Part shown: one piece after another, positions 12,183-23,669 of the stretch
How the letters are laid out: each line of letters opens with the position of its first letter
How positions within the stretch are numbered: position 1 is the stretch's first letter
Origin: Gnetum montanum
Lineage: Eukaryota > Streptophyta > Gnetopsida > Gnetales > Gnetaceae
Length of the DNA stretch: 64,000 nucleotides
Reading direction: 5' to 3'
Assembly: GCA_015680685.1 (NCBI GenBank)
Contig: MNCI01022655.1
Coordinates: 753,750 to 817,749, forward strand
Notes under the pieces: model-generated
The model's database searches: none
What the model saw: only the letters and a program-made list of their open reading frames with translations
What the model was told of the DNA's origin: nothing
Program-made: the position numbers and the translations under genes

Positions 12183-13300
12183 TTATTCTAAAAATGCTTC
12201 TTGACAATTATTAGTCAATATAAAAGGAGCATCTTTTTTGAGGAGCATATAAAGTTGTTTGGCAATTTTTGAAAAATCTTTGATAAATTTCCTATAATAT
12301 CCATCATGTTCTAGAAAGGAACAAAGAGTCTTTAAATTAGTTGGATCTAGGAGTGTAGATATTACTTTCACTTTTCTTCGTTCATTTTTATTCCATCCTT
12401 AGAAATAACATGTCCTAACACTATGCTATAACCATCGAATGACTCTTTTCCCAACTCAATTTTAAATTTTTATCTATAAATCTATCTAAAACACATTCTA
12501 AATGTTGTAATTTTTATTCATAAGTATCCCCATACATCTAAAAATCATCCATAAGTACTTCAACGTAATCTTCTAACATATTGGAGAAAATTGGTATCAT
12601 AGCCTTTTGGAAGGTAGGAAGTGCATTACAAAGGTTGAAAGGTATTCGTTGGTATGAAAAAGTTCCATATGAACATGTAAAAGTTATTTTATGCTGGTTC
12701 TTAGGTGTGATGGCTACTTTATTGTAATCAATAAATCCATCCAAAAAAAAATAATACTCATGCCCTTCTAATTTTCTTAAACTTTGATCTATGTAAGGTA
12801 AAGGATAATGATCTTTCATTGTGTTTTGATTTAGTTTCCTATAGTCTACAAAAACTCTCCATTTTCCACCATTTTTAGGAACTACCATAATAGGACTTAC
12901 CCATTCACTATTGGCTATTGGATAAATAATTCCTTCCTTCCAAAGTTTTGAAATCTCATCCTTAACTATTTGTTTTAAAGATGGATTAATTCTTCTTGGG
13001 GGAATTCTTATGAGTTTTATATTATCTTCTAGATAGATATGATGTTGCCAAAAGTTGGGTGAGATTCTTTGATTAAGGTCCTCATAACTCCATGGAAATG
13101 CCTTAGAGTTCCTATGTAAGACTTCTACTAATTTTACTTCTTGCTCAGCAAAAGGTTGGGAATTTATTATTAATGGTTTATTATGATCAAGGAAAATGTA
13201 CTTAAGAGTACTAGGTAATTCTTTGAGATCCAAAGAATCATTGTTTTGTGGTTGAATTATTTCTCCAATGTTGCTAGAGCCAAAATTCAAAATCTAGTCA
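12183..13300 (-). pseudogene. Reverse transcriptase of Athila-type element
   Basis: About 250 codons are open from 13290 to 12538. In order: the WVSPIMVVPKNGGKWRVFVDYRKLN block, LDGFIDYNKVAI, TFTCSYGTFSYQRIPF, NALPTFQKAM and the catalytic EVLMDDF at the low-coordinate end. After a short decayed gap the connection/thumb reads FLEHDGYYRKFIKDFSKIA (12183-12371). DD is retained. One long uninterrupted stretch makes this the best preserved pol piece of the element. Confidence 0.88.
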
Positions 13301-13399
13301 AGGAGATCTTGTTATTCTTTTGGAGAGGGGTCTAAAGGTCCTTAAAATTTTTTAGTACCAATGTTTTCCAATCTTGGGCCATTGTTGAAGTGGATACTA

Positions 13400-13860
13400 T
13401 ATAGAGCACTCTTGATTCTTTTAAATCTTGATTCAATTAGTCCTCTTTTGCCTTATCATATATGTTAAGCATAAAAGTAAGATTAGGAAAAGATAATTGA
13501 GGTTTCCTTGATCTACAATTGATTATCACATTAGTTATTTCTAACCAAGGTCTACCTACTATGATGAGAAAACAATATAGATCATTTACCTTCAAATCTA
13601 CAAAGTCAACTGGGTATTTTCCTCTTTGAACGTCTACTATTAAATATTCCACTATTCCTACAGGTTTTACATTGGAAGCATAAGCCAAATATATTTTCAT
13701 GTTTACCTTTCTTATATCGTCTAAATCAAGTGACCTAGCCATTTCAAATGTCATGATATTGATACTAGCTCCTAAATCTAATAGGAAATTCTTAATAATT
13801 TATCCATTTATTTTAATCAAAATGGTAGGAACCCTTAGGTCTATGTATTTTGGAACCTCA
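13400..13860 (-). pseudogene. Aspartic protease of Athila-type element
   Basis: The active-site region reads as FLLDLGASINIMTFEMA around 13800-13740, where the D-[ST]-G triad is D-L-G-A as is usual for Athila. IIVGRPWLEITNVIINC (the ILGRPFL-type flap/helix) follows near 13540. It cleaves the Gag-Pol polyprotein. It is separated from RT by a decayed linker. Confidence 0.7.
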
Positions 13861-13874
13861 TGAGTTTTTATAAG

Positions 13875-14192
13875 CTAAGAAAGATTATTAACTAAATAAA
13901 CTTGCTTAGGAATCTTTTCTTTTCTTTTCTTAGTGCATAGTTCCCTTAAGTACTCAGCATAAAGAGGTGTGTCCTTTACTACTTGTTCTAAAGGAATATG
14001 AAAATATAATTCATTAAACAACTTTTCTATATGGGCTTTAGTTATAAAGTCATCTTTTGTAAATTGGAAAATCATTGAGCATTAAAGACTCTTAGTGCAT
14101 TATCTAGTTGGAAAAGTCTAGCATTTTCTTACCATTTTTTAACTAATGTAGTATAATTGAGCTAAGGAACTAGAGAGGAGTTTTAGAAGTTG
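13875..14192 (-). pseudogene. C-terminal end of Athila-type gag
   Basis: FNELYFHIPLEQVV followed by LYAEYLRELCTKKRK (about 14030-13910) matches the conserved Athila segment of the form PLYAKFLKELCTKKRK upstream of PR. The rest of gag is missing beyond the insertion point of element C. Confidence 0.7.
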
Positions 14193-14197
14193 GAGCT
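14193..14197. repeat. Target-site duplication of element C, left copy (GAGCT)
   Basis: Identical to the 5 bp at 20779-20783, directly outside the two LTRs. Confidence 0.85.
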
Positions 14198-15291
14198 TAT
14201 TGACCTTTGTAGTATGTCAAAACCTTAAGGAAAATGGAAAATATAGAATGTTGTGGAATGTTATGCTTTTGTAGGGCATGAAGGAGAGCTCAAGGAATGA
14301 CAGCTACAAAGATATCTTTAAGAGGAGACTCCAATGACTCAAGGGAGAATGGAAGAGTAAAAGGACTACAAGCTAAAAGAAGATGCTTTAGGAATCAAGA
14401 GGAAGCTTTCAGAATCAAAGTTAAAAAGTTGAGAAGATGTCTCCTAGGAATATAAGTCATCTTGAACAAAGTGAAGTTGACTCAAAGAAGAAATCTCCCA
14501 AAAATAGGAGATGTCTCCTTTCAAGAGAAGATGTCTTCATAGAGATGTCCCACTTTTAGTAGAGACATCTTTCTAGAATTAAAGTTAGTTTTAGAGAGAT
14601 TTCCAAATCTTGAAGGAGATGTATTCATTAGCTATTAGATAATTGTTGCATGAATTATAAGGTGATTTTGAAAAATTTGAGGCTATAAGAATACTTAATT
14701 CTCATGGGTATCAAGCAAGTATTGTGTATGAATTATCACTATCAAAGTAATCATTGTATATTATACTTGTGTACTTCATTTGTAAAATCATTTTCTTAAT
14801 TGATTGTTGAATTGTTCTTCAATGTAAAAGGATCTACAAAGTGAGTTACATTCTTTTCTTATGATATTATTTCTCTCTTGTTGCCTTGCTAGGATTGATG
14901 TGCTTCTTGTAAGTAGGCATTGTAATCGATCTTGTTGGGATTCTACAGGATTAAGTGTTTGTGTAGCATCAAAACATTCTGGAGTAGAGCTCAATTTGTA
15001 AAGGTTATGAGATCTTTGAAGCCACATTCTAAGATTGTTGGAGCCTTGTAGGATTGAGTGGTTTTCTAGTGAGTAAACACTTTGGAGTAGAGCTTAGATC
15101 TTGTATAGGGTGTAGTATCCTTCAAACCACATTTCAGAGAAACAAAGTCCAAAGATATGCAAGTGATCTACCCTTTGAGTGTGGACTACCCAAGTTTGAG
15201 AACCTCATTAAATTTTGTTATGATTTTTGTTGTTGTTTAATTTTTATTTGGGGAACTTATTCACCCCCCTTCTCTAAGTTCTTCATTCTCA
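14198..15291 (+). repeat. 5' LTR of element C
   Basis: 1,094 bp, start TA (decayed TG), end CA. Shares 'tgtcaaaaccttaagg', 'gatgcttttgtagggcatgaagg' and the closing 'accttgtaggattgagtgg' blocks with 19721-20778. It carries an array of AGATGTCTC / GGAGACATC words at 14450-14620. Confidence 0.85.
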
Positions 15292-15293
15292 AG

Positions 15294-15310
15294 TGGTATA
15301 AGAGCCTGGT
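15294..15310 (+). promoter_or_regulatory. Primer binding site, initiator tRNA-Met type (element C)
   Basis: TGGTATAAGAGCCTGGT two bases after the LTR end. One change from TGGTATCAGAGCC in the core. Confidence 0.85.
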
Positions 15311-15345
15311 ACTCTTTCAGTTGACATCAATTCAAAGAGTGAACT

Positions 15346-16870
15346 ATGAAGGGAACATCATACACAAAGCTACCAATGTTCAATGGGTTTGAATTCACCT
15401 ATTAGAAGGCAAGGATGCAAGGATTCTTCAAGTCTATGGAGGTTGAAGTATGAAAGTACATCTTGAAAGGTTACACACCACCCATTGATAGTGCAACAAA
15501 GGCCATCAAGCCCCAGAGCAAGTGGACACAAGAAGAAAGAGATAAATTTATGCATGACTCTAAGGATAAAATTTTTTTATATTGTGCATTGAATAAATCC
15601 AAATTTAATAGATTAGTTAGATGTAAAATGATGAAAGAAATTTGGGAAACTTTAGAGGGTACCTATTAGGAAACTTCAATAGTTAAGAAATATAAGCTCT
15701 TAGTTTTGCAAAGTGAGTATGATAAACTCATAATGAGAGAAGGTGAAAAAAATAAAAGATTATTTCTGTAGACAAAATGATCTTGTTATGGCTTTTCAAG
15801 GTATTAGCAAATATTTTTTTGAAAGTGATATCATAATAAAAATGATTAGAACTCTTCAATCCGAGTTTAGAGAAAAGTTTACTACCATGGAGGAAATTAG
15901 AGATTTCTCAGTTATAAAATTCTAAGAGCTTTAAACTAATATTATTGCTTATGAAATGAGCCTCATAAGTAAAGGAGAAATTAAAGAAAAACCCATTGCT
16001 CTAAAATATATGTCCAAGGAAAAGGAACCTAAGGAGCAAGATGAGAGTAATGAAGAAGAAATAGCTCTTCTTTTAAGAAGACTGCAGAGGCTTAGGAAAA
16101 AAATTGAATAAGAGCTCAAATTAGTAGAGATCCAATCAATTCAAAGGTAAGAAAAGAGGTAAAAAATTTTCAAGTTCTAGTTTTGATTCTTCTTCTATAG
16201 AATGTTGGGTTTGTAGTGGAAGAGGCCATGTGGCCTTCAAATGTCCTAGTAATGGCAGGTGGCAAAGAAAGGAGAGAAATGATATGGAACTAGAAAAGAA
16301 AAACTTCTACATAAGTTGGGATGGTGGTAAAGAAAGTGAAGAAGAGGTGGATGAGGCCACAAAAGATTCACATCTCATTTTCATGGCTCTCACAGATGAT
16401 AAGGTTGGTAGCTTAGATGACGAGTTCGAAAATGAAGAACAAAGGTATGAAATTTTATGTAATGAACTCTTATCTTTTTAAAATATTTTTACAAAGTTTA
16501 GTAAACAAGTAAAAATTAAGGATCAAGAAATTTCTCCATTAAATTCAAAAATTTTAGACCTTACAAAAGAAATATAAGACCTTAGGGCTAAGAATAAAAA
16601 GTTAACCAAGTCTTGTGAGTAGATGACAGAAGAGCTAGTAGATGTAAAACTTGTGAATGAAAGGCTGGTTAAAGGGAAAGAGTCCCTTTGGATGGTCTTA
16701 GGACAAGGAATAAGTCACTATGATAAGAGTGGGTTTGGATGTTGTACACAAGACAAATCATCTACACCAAATTCATCTTAGACAGAGGTAACTCCAAAGA
16801 ATGAAGAATCAACAGGCATCATAAATCAACCAAGAGAAACTTCAAGGTATGATCATTTAACCTTTATCAT
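15346..16870 (+). pseudogene. copia-type gag with CCHC zinc knuckle (element C)
   Basis: The start is the ATG at 15346, 36 nt after the primer site (MKGTSYTKLPMFNG). The early part holds the helical capsid-like region typical of copia Gag, including the WETLEGTY motif near 15660. A basic stretch and the zinc knuckle CWVCSGRGHVAFKC (CX2CX4HX4C) are at 16203-16244. An acidic part, a coiled-coil (LDLTKEI..LRAKNKKLTKS) and the GFGC variant of the copia KxGLGY box near 16735 follow. It packages genomic RNA. Stops are mainly TAG, with at least one frameshift near 15740. Confidence 0.82.
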
Positions 16871-17600
16871 TTAACTAGTATAGGAATGTAAGATTTTATT
16901 ACTATCATAAATTTTGGAATAAGCAATGGGAGTGAAATTTAAAGTTTTATCATTGAATATCTACTCATACCATAAGATTTCTTGGTCTTACCAAAATGCA
17001 TCGAGAAAGGAAACTATGCAGGACCATAGGAAGAATTGGACAACTCAAAAGGATAAGGGGGTTAATAAAGAATGGAGAGTCAAAAGGAAGGAATAGGGAA
17101 ATTAGGAGACCCTCTTCAACAAATTCATAAGAGGAAACCAAGGCTTGGAAATTGAAAAAGTCTATGTAAGAAGAGAAATCTCGAAAGAGGAATCTTGTTC
17201 TCTAGCATTCTAGGCAACTTCATTCTCCTCAGTAAGAAAGGTAAGTAAAGGTAAATATTTGATTTATTTCATGTATGTTTTAAGACTATAATCCTTGGAA
17301 ACCATTCCTAAACCTTATCCTATTGAGCCTCTTCTAGAGGAGACATCTTCCTAAAGATGTCTTCTCCCAAAAGGAGACATCTACATGGAGATTTTTACTC
17401 CTGAAATGAGACGTCTTCTTGTGATAACCTTTAGTGTGGCAGAGACGTATACTCTAAAAAGGAGATGTCTAGATGATTTTTAAAAATGGATGACATGTCT
17501 ATCTTCCAAAATAGATGTTTTTTTTCTCATTAAAATCCTTTTTTTAGCATAGTTATAAAAAATTCAAGCCCTCTTTTTGTCCATTTTCATCAAAGATGAT
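16871..17600 (+). other. Spacer in element C with further AGACGTCT-like words
   Basis: A basic tail of gag (NWTTQKDKGVNKEWRVKRKE near 17040-17090) fades out. At 17330-17530 words of the form GGAGACATCT, AGATGTCT and GAGACGTCT are clustered, as in the LTRs. No pol domain is seen. Confidence 0.45.
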
Positions 17601-17609
17601 TATGAGGAG

Positions 17610-18420
17610 ATGACTAGGGCACCACTAGCAATAACAATTTAAGCAGCTATGGCACATAAGAAGGTTGGAATGTTAAGGACACTACCTATGAAGTTTAGGG
17701 GATAATCCACAAGCACTCCAAGCACTAACACTTCCTAGTTTAGATCTACGAATGCTTAGCACCAGTTTGAGGTAATGCAAACCATGAATATTATCTCTAA
17801 ACTTTCTTTGTCCTTTCCTCTACATAGGTAGCAAGCTCTAATTTGTTATTTTCAAGTTTTGAACTAGGCTACTTTTATTGCTATTGATTTCATGGTTCTT
17901 GAAGCTCTTATTAGAGAATTCTTTTGTAACATCATTATTATTGATGCTACCATCGGGGAATTTATTACTATGGTTGGGGGTTTAGAGATTAATGTGTGTC
18001 CCCAAGTAGTAAATGCACTAGATATTTCTAGCACTAATGTTTTTTAGGTTTTCATTAATTCTACGAATGATATTTTTTTGAATGGTATAATTCCCATCAC
18101 ACAGGATGAGTTCTATGATGCCTTGTTTAGTGAGTCAGTGTCTTTTGATAGAGGTAGAATTTATAGGAACAAGATGTCTCAAGATGCTTCCACCTTTTCC
18201 ATTATTATTCTATATAACATTATTGTAAAAGGGGGAAGCTATAGCTATTTTTTGTCATTGCAAGATTTTTTTCTCTACTACCTACTTATAGGACAACCAG
18301 TAGACTTGGATCATACTCTTTGCTATGACATGTTGATAATGTTTACCAAAGAGAGGATCTTTGGGTATCCTCACCTCATTAGTCTATTGATTCACTAGAG
18401 GGGTATGCCCATTATGGTGA
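17610..18420 (+). pseudogene. Accessory ORF of element C, 'putative plant transposon protein'-like
   Basis: The frame runs from the Met at 17610 with scattered TAG stops, then is open for 106 codons from 18078 to 18398. The pattern VGGLEINVCPQVVN near 17980 followed by FFLYYLLIGQPVDLDHTLCYDM and GYPHLISLLI (18260-18390) resembles the domain often annotated as putative plant transposon protein (Pfam Transposase_32-like, from memory). That domain accompanies non-autonomous LTR elements in plants. Its biochemical role is unknown. The frame continues with stops to about 19060. Confidence in the family match is moderate. Confidence 0.5.
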
Positions 18421-19060
18421 TGCATTTTCTCAAAGGTAAGAGGAGCCTTGGAGAGTATGTAAACAAGAGGAGATCCATCCATGTAGATGATGCAGACCAA
18501 GCACTGGGCTATCCTAGAAGAAGAGATTAGCATCATCATCTAGGACCTCTCCTTAGTTAAGTAGGTCCAAATCTATTGGTGCATACATGAGATCATCCTT
18601 TAAGAATCTACTTCTTCCATTTACTCATACTATTGGGATGACTGGTAGGAATCTCTCTTACTTCCATAAGAGAATATATGCTACTGGAGTACCTCTTCCT
18701 TTTGATGGATAGAAATTTAAGAAGACCATATTTCCTTTTATTTCAAATAGTTAGGAATACCTTCTTGCCCCACATAGGCATTTAGTAGCAACTAGACCTT
18801 CTTGTGCCTATGACTTGGGAAATGCATTAGATTCAGATGAACCATCATAGGCATTTATCTAGGGGAAGCAGCCTAGACCTAGTGTTCCACTTTAGGGTGA
18901 TGCTCCTAGATCATTTGAGCAGTAGGCCATGGAGATCATTTTTTGAACTTAATCTCAATGAAGGCCTAGAATTGACTTTACGTAGCAGTGGAAGGGAGCT
19001 TCCTAATCTTCTTAGCCATCTCCAGCTCATCCAAATTCACCATCTTCATGTCATTTTTGA
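18421..19060 (+). pseudogene. Decayed continuation of the accessory ORF
   Basis: Same-strand open pieces (75 codons, 18837-19064, Leu/Ser/His-rich) follow with several stops. It may be the C-terminal half of the accessory protein. No motif recognised. Confidence 0.3.
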
Positions 19061-19299
19061 GTGAAGCTTCATATACAAAGGGGTCCCATCCAAATTTCAT
19101 CTTCAGATGATGATATTAATTAACATATGACCAGCACTAGCACTAATAGAAATGATGACAAGGATGAGACGTATAGATCATCCAAATTTATAGCTACTTT
19201 AGATGATGAGTTCAATTGTGCAATCGAGGTCAATAGTTAGAATCCTTGGGTGTTCTTTCTCCTTTCTATTGATGTCAGAAAAGGGGGAGATAGTACTAA

Positions 19300-19410
19300 T
19301 GTATAGATATGTGATTTTTTGTGGATTTGCACATATGTGATTTTTGTATGAGGATTTATTAGTGGTTATGTGATTTTTGTATGAGGATGTATTAGTGGCC
19401 ATATTGTATG
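19300..19410 (+). repeat. Short tandem duplication upstream of the 3' LTR of C
   Basis: The 33-bp-scale unit 'tatgtgatttttgtatgagg' plus 'atttattagtgg' occurs twice, with a partial third copy before it. It follows a trace reading FLLMSEKGE, which resembles the F..xKGGE relic upstream of the 3' LTR in large plant copia elements. Confidence 0.5.
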
Positions 19411-19720
19411 GATAGTTTGGGAATAGCTTGAATGAAAAATTTGTGATAAAGATAGATGGTGGTTCTTGGTTATCTATTTGTGGTGCATTTTTTATGGAGA
19501 TGGGATTTGCCTTTATTAGCATTCTTTTATTAGTTGAGTTTCTTTTTCATTTTTACTCGATCTCTACCCTACACCTTAGGCTTTAGAGCCTTTATCCTAG
19601 TCCCTAGCTACCATTGGAATTTATATGTCTTAATATTTTTTAATGGTTATTGTTATTATTTATTGGTTTATTAACTCACCCATTTTCTTATGTTTTGGAC
19701 ATCACCAAAAAGGTAGACAT

Positions 19721-20778
19721 TGTTAACCTTCTAGTATGTCAAAACCTTAAGGAAAACAGAGAACAAAAACTGTTGTGGAATGTGATGCTTTTGTAGGGCA
19801 TGAAGGAGACCTTAAATAATGACATCTATAAAGATATCTCTAAGATGAGAGTACAAGGACTTAAGGGAGCATGGATGAATAAAAGGACTACAAGTTGAAA
19901 GAAGATGCTCCAATAATCAAGAAGAAGCTTTGAGAATCAAAGTTCAAAAGCTAAGAAGACATCTACCAAGAATAGAAGATTTCTTGACCGAAGTGAAGTT
20001 GACTCAAAGAAGATGTCTCCTAAAAATAGGAGACATTTCCTTTCAAGAGAAGACATATCCATAGAAACATCCCACTTTTAATAGAGATGTTTTTCCAGAA
20101 TTAAAATTAGTTTCAGAGAGACATCCCAATCTCAAAGAAGACATCTTTACTAGCTATAAGGTAGCTGTTGCATGAATTTAAAGATGATTTCAAAACTTCA
20201 AGTTTATAAAAGACTTCATTCTCTTGAGTATCATGCAAGTATTCTGCATGAATTATTACTACCAAAGTAATCATTGTATATTGTACTTGTGTACTTCATT
20301 TGTAAAATCATTTGCTTGCTTGATTATTAAATTGTGCTTTCTTTCCTTGTGATTTTATTTCTCTCTTGTTGCCCTATTGGGGTTGATGTGCTTCTTATGA
20401 GAAGGAATCTTTATTGAGCTTGTTAGGATCTTGCAGGATTAAATGTTTATGTAGCATAAAAATACTCTAGAGTGGAGATCAATTTGTAAAGGTTGTAGGA
20501 TCCTTGAAACCACATTCTAAGCTTGTTGGGACCTTGTGAGGTTGAGTGGTTTCACAAAAAAGAAACACTCTAGAACAAAGCTTAGAGCTTGCATAGGGTG
20601 TGATACCTTTCAAGCTACATTTTAGAGAAATGACGTCCAGAGGTGTGCAAGTGATCTACCCTCTAAGTGTAGATTACCCAAGTTGGGGAACCATGTTAAA
20701 TTTGGTTGTGGATTTTATTGCTATTTAATTTTGATTTTTGGAAATTATTCATTTCCCCTTATAAGTTCTCGATCCTTA
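19721..20778 (+). repeat. 3' LTR of element C
   Basis: 1,058 bp, start TG, end TA (for CA). Preceded by a weak purine run (AAAAAGGTAGA at 19707-19717). Confidence 0.85.
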
Positions 20779-20783
20779 GAGCT
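20779..20783. repeat. Target-site duplication of element C, right copy (GAGCT)
   Basis: Matches 14193-14197. Confidence 0.85.
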
Positions 20784-20790
20784 TGGAAGC

Positions 20791-21402
20791 ACCTAGATCG
20801 TGAGGCTAACGATGGAACACAACCTATTGGCTTCAACAAAATTAAGACTTCATCGGTGCAACTTCTTGTGCATTTTAGGAACATACACTTGTAGATCATT
20901 TGAACTCTATTTTATCAGAAATTCCATTATTTTAATAAAATACACCTAGATCATGAGGTTGACCATGGAACACAACCTATTGGCTTCAACAAACTTTAGA
21001 CTTCATCGGTGCAACTTCTTGTGAATTTTAGGAACATACACTTGTAGATCATTTGAACTCTATTTTATCATCAAATCAATTATTTTAATAAAATACACCT
21101 AGATCATGAGGCTGACCATGGAACACAACCTATTAGCTTCAAAAAACTTTAGACTTCATTGGTGTAACTTCTTGTGCATTTTAGGAACATACACTTGTAG
21201 ATCATTTGAACTCTATTTTATCAGTAATTTTGTTATTTTAATATAATATACCTAGATCATGAGGCTGACCATGGAACACAACCTATTGGCTTCAACAAAC
21301 TTTAGACTTCATTGATCCAACTTCTTATGAATTTTAGGAACATACACTTGTAGATCATTTGAACTCTATTTTATCAGCAATTCCATTGTTTTAACAAAAT
21401 AC
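20791..21402 (+). repeat. Four tandem copies of a 153-bp unit
   Basis: ACCTAGATC recurs at 20791, 20944 and 21097 and, as A+CCTAGATC, at 21250, exactly 153 bp apart each time. Copies differ by only a few bases and the array ends near 21402. One diverged single copy of the same unit sits in the 5' LTR of element A at about 27369-27520, so this is an amplified LTR segment and not a free satellite. Confidence 0.9.
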
Positions 21403-21630
21403 ATAGTTTATTTGTTTGTGAAAGTTAATTATTTGAATCTTATAAGTTCATTTTGTGCACTTTATCTCATTTTAGATATTCAAATCTTTAAAATTTATTT
21501 ACATCTATTTACAATTTCTATGTCCTTGGGTGATTGACAAGACTATCTAGGGTGCTTCAGATCCTATTTTTAGAGACCCTTGGGATTCAAGGTTAAACTA
21601 TTTCACTTGGAATTTTTGGTTTTCTAACAA
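20791..21630 (+). repeat. A-family LTR fragment containing the 153-bp array
   Basis: After the array, 'tccttgggtgattgacaagactatct' and 'gacccttgggattcaaggtta' match 27630-27700 in the LTR of element A in the same order. It is probably the 3' half of an LTR of that family. No clear primer site follows. Confidence 0.65.
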
Positions 21631-21639
21631 CAAAATGTT

Positions 21640-22720
21640 TTAGGCATTACAACTACAACCAATAGTCTTGACCATTTCAATCCTAATCTACATCTGGAGT
21701 TCCTTAATAAAAAGAGAATTATGACGAGTTGTGTTGAAGATGCTAAAAATGGTAAAAGAGCTCTCATAGAAGTTTACAATCTAAAGGGAATTAATGAGTT
21801 ATAAATTTTGATTTATCTTATTGATATTTTTCTTATTTATTTATTATTTATTTATTTTCTTTTATGGTATTTATGTGATAGTGCATTCTAGGCTATAGAT
21901 TGGACTAGGGGAAGATACAAGAGAGACAACTCTAGAAAGTGATAATGTGGAAACTATAGAACTAAGTTCCAAGGTTTAACCTTAATCATACATTATTTAT
22001 TTATTTATTCCTATTATGTTTTATTAGAAACACTGCATAGAAAAATGTTCAAGTGGAAAAGTTATGAGTAATTAGAAAAGAAAGGGAAAAGAGTCAGAGG
22101 TAAGTTGATTAATAGATAGCAAATATATGCTTCTAGAGTACTTCCCTTTTTATTTGTTCATATGTTATGACATGTTGGTGTAGGTGTTTGTGGATCAAAG
22201 ATACTTCATTTGGATGTTGGGGAAGGATTCTTTGCACAAATATGATTTTAAGAGAGCTCTAATCCCACCTCCAAAATCTCCTTGCATGTCATCTCTACAT
22301 GTGACTCTGGTAAAGGGTTCTATATCATAGGCCATGCCAACATCCTTTGTTCTTGGATTTGTTAGCATAACCCCCTTCATTACCATCATGGTTTCACCTT
22401 TCTTCTTAGGATAGATGATGGTTTCTGTAGAGGAGGAACTTGTTCTTCTTAAAAATCTAGGTGTTTGGATTGTGAAGAATACTTCCCACTTTGTCTATGA
22501 GGAGTTGTATCACTTGAGGGAGTGTAAGTCTTGTGAATTCAAGAATGATTATGAGTTGGTTTAGGTTGGTGATGCATGTGCTTTTCATGCTATCCTTGAT
22601 GGTGCTCTAGAGGTTAGTAGGAAGTTGGACAAATTTTAGAAGAATCGTGGAGTACTACATGTTTAGCTTGGTACTTGTTGAACTATGAGTGGATACTTAA
22701 AATTGAAAATGATTGAATTC
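21640..22720 (+). pseudogene. Unrecognised coding trace with splice-like borders
   Basis: Plus-strand pieces such as KCLRPPKSPC-like MSSLHVTLVKGS (22290-22320) and VWIVKNTSHFVYEELYHLREC (22470-22530) hold one frame between an acceptor-like TGTTGGTGTAG at 22182 and a donor-like CATGTAAGTAG at 22719. Stops are TAG/TAA. I do not recognise the protein. It could be an accessory gene of a further retroelement. Confidence 0.3.
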
Positions 22721-23660
22721 ATGTAAGTAGTTATTATTTTCTATTCTCTCCTCTCTTTTCTTTTTCTTATGCTTATGGACCTAATCTTGCACATATAAAG
22801 GAAGGAGAAGGAATGGTAAGAAGACATGGTAGAATGAACCCTTCAAGTGAATTTGTTGGAATTTGAACTTGTAAAGGTTGATGAAGTGTAGGTAGTAGTG
22901 AAAAGTGTCATCAAATACATTAGGTAACTATGCAATGATTTGATTGGATTATAGGTTGTAATCAACAAGGATGATGCTACCAAGGAAGAATGTAAGGCCC
23001 AGTCCAAAGCTATCATAGATCGACTTAAATTTTTTAAACTGGATGAACAATTTTCCTTTTTATAGCTACTTTCAATATTGCTCTTCTTGTTGTATCTCAT
23101 TTATATATTAATAATAAAACTTAATATTACATATATGTTATTTTTTTTCTATCTTCTACTTTAACTCGTAAATTGTGGTTTTCTTAGTTACCACATGTGA
23201 CATCCTGTTTCTTGATTTTGATGAAATACAATCATTCATTGTGTAAGTCATTGCATTGATTGAAAATAACTTAATCACTCTTTCAACTTGAAATATAATG
23301 ATGAATGAATATAGATTGAATAGAAAGGAAAAAAATAGAAACTTTATTAATAAAAGGTTGGCACACTATAATGCCCTCTAGGTTATCTTCCTATGATACT
23401 TAGAACCTTCGAGGAAATCTAGCACTACCACCATGGTTAGGCTATCTAGTTGAAGGGGTGTTTAGTTGCTTATTGTTCTAATTCACCTAGCTCTCATCCC
23501 TTCCCAATCTTGGCTCTACAACTCCATGATGATATGACCTTTAAGCCCAGCCTTAAATGCCATAGGTTAAACCCATTCTCGAGGGGTATCATGAATAGTT
23601 GCAACTCCTCATAATGAGGCACCCCTTCTTTCATAGGCTAGTTACATAATTAATAATATA
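22721..23660. other. AT-rich stretch with no recognisable gene
   Basis: Includes a short minus-strand open frame (22843-23100) that looks accidental and a pyrimidine-rich run at 22735-22770. It may be LTR debris of fragment D. Nothing firm. Confidence 0.35.
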
Positions 23661-23669
23661 ATTCCTCCC

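Larger units (their letters stand above)
10300..14192 (-). mobile_element. Athila-type Ty3 retrotransposon remnant E (minus strand)
   Basis: Domains run on the minus strand in the order end of gag, PR, RT, RNase H, IN. RT and IN read like the Athila lineage: FMDDF-type box rather than YVDD, a CHDD..GGHF zinc-binding start of IN, and FDVWYTYFLGPFPP. The gag side is cut at 14192, right where element C inserted. No N-terminal gag is seen on the far side of C, so the element was probably truncated before or during that event. All domains carry stops. Confidence 0.85.
14198..20778 (+). mobile_element. Non-autonomous LTR retrotransposon C, copia-type gag without pol
   Basis: A 6,581-bp element with LTRs at 14198-15291 and 19721-20778 and perfect target duplication GAGCT. 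Inside are an initiator tRNA-Met primer site, a copia-type gag with zinc knuckle, a second ORF resembling the so-called putative plant transposon protein class, a short tandem duplication and a weak purine tract. No PR, IN, RT or RNase H is found in the 4.4-kb interior. It is therefore non-autonomous by content. LTR divergence is roughly one base in eight, so it is old. Confidence 0.85.
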
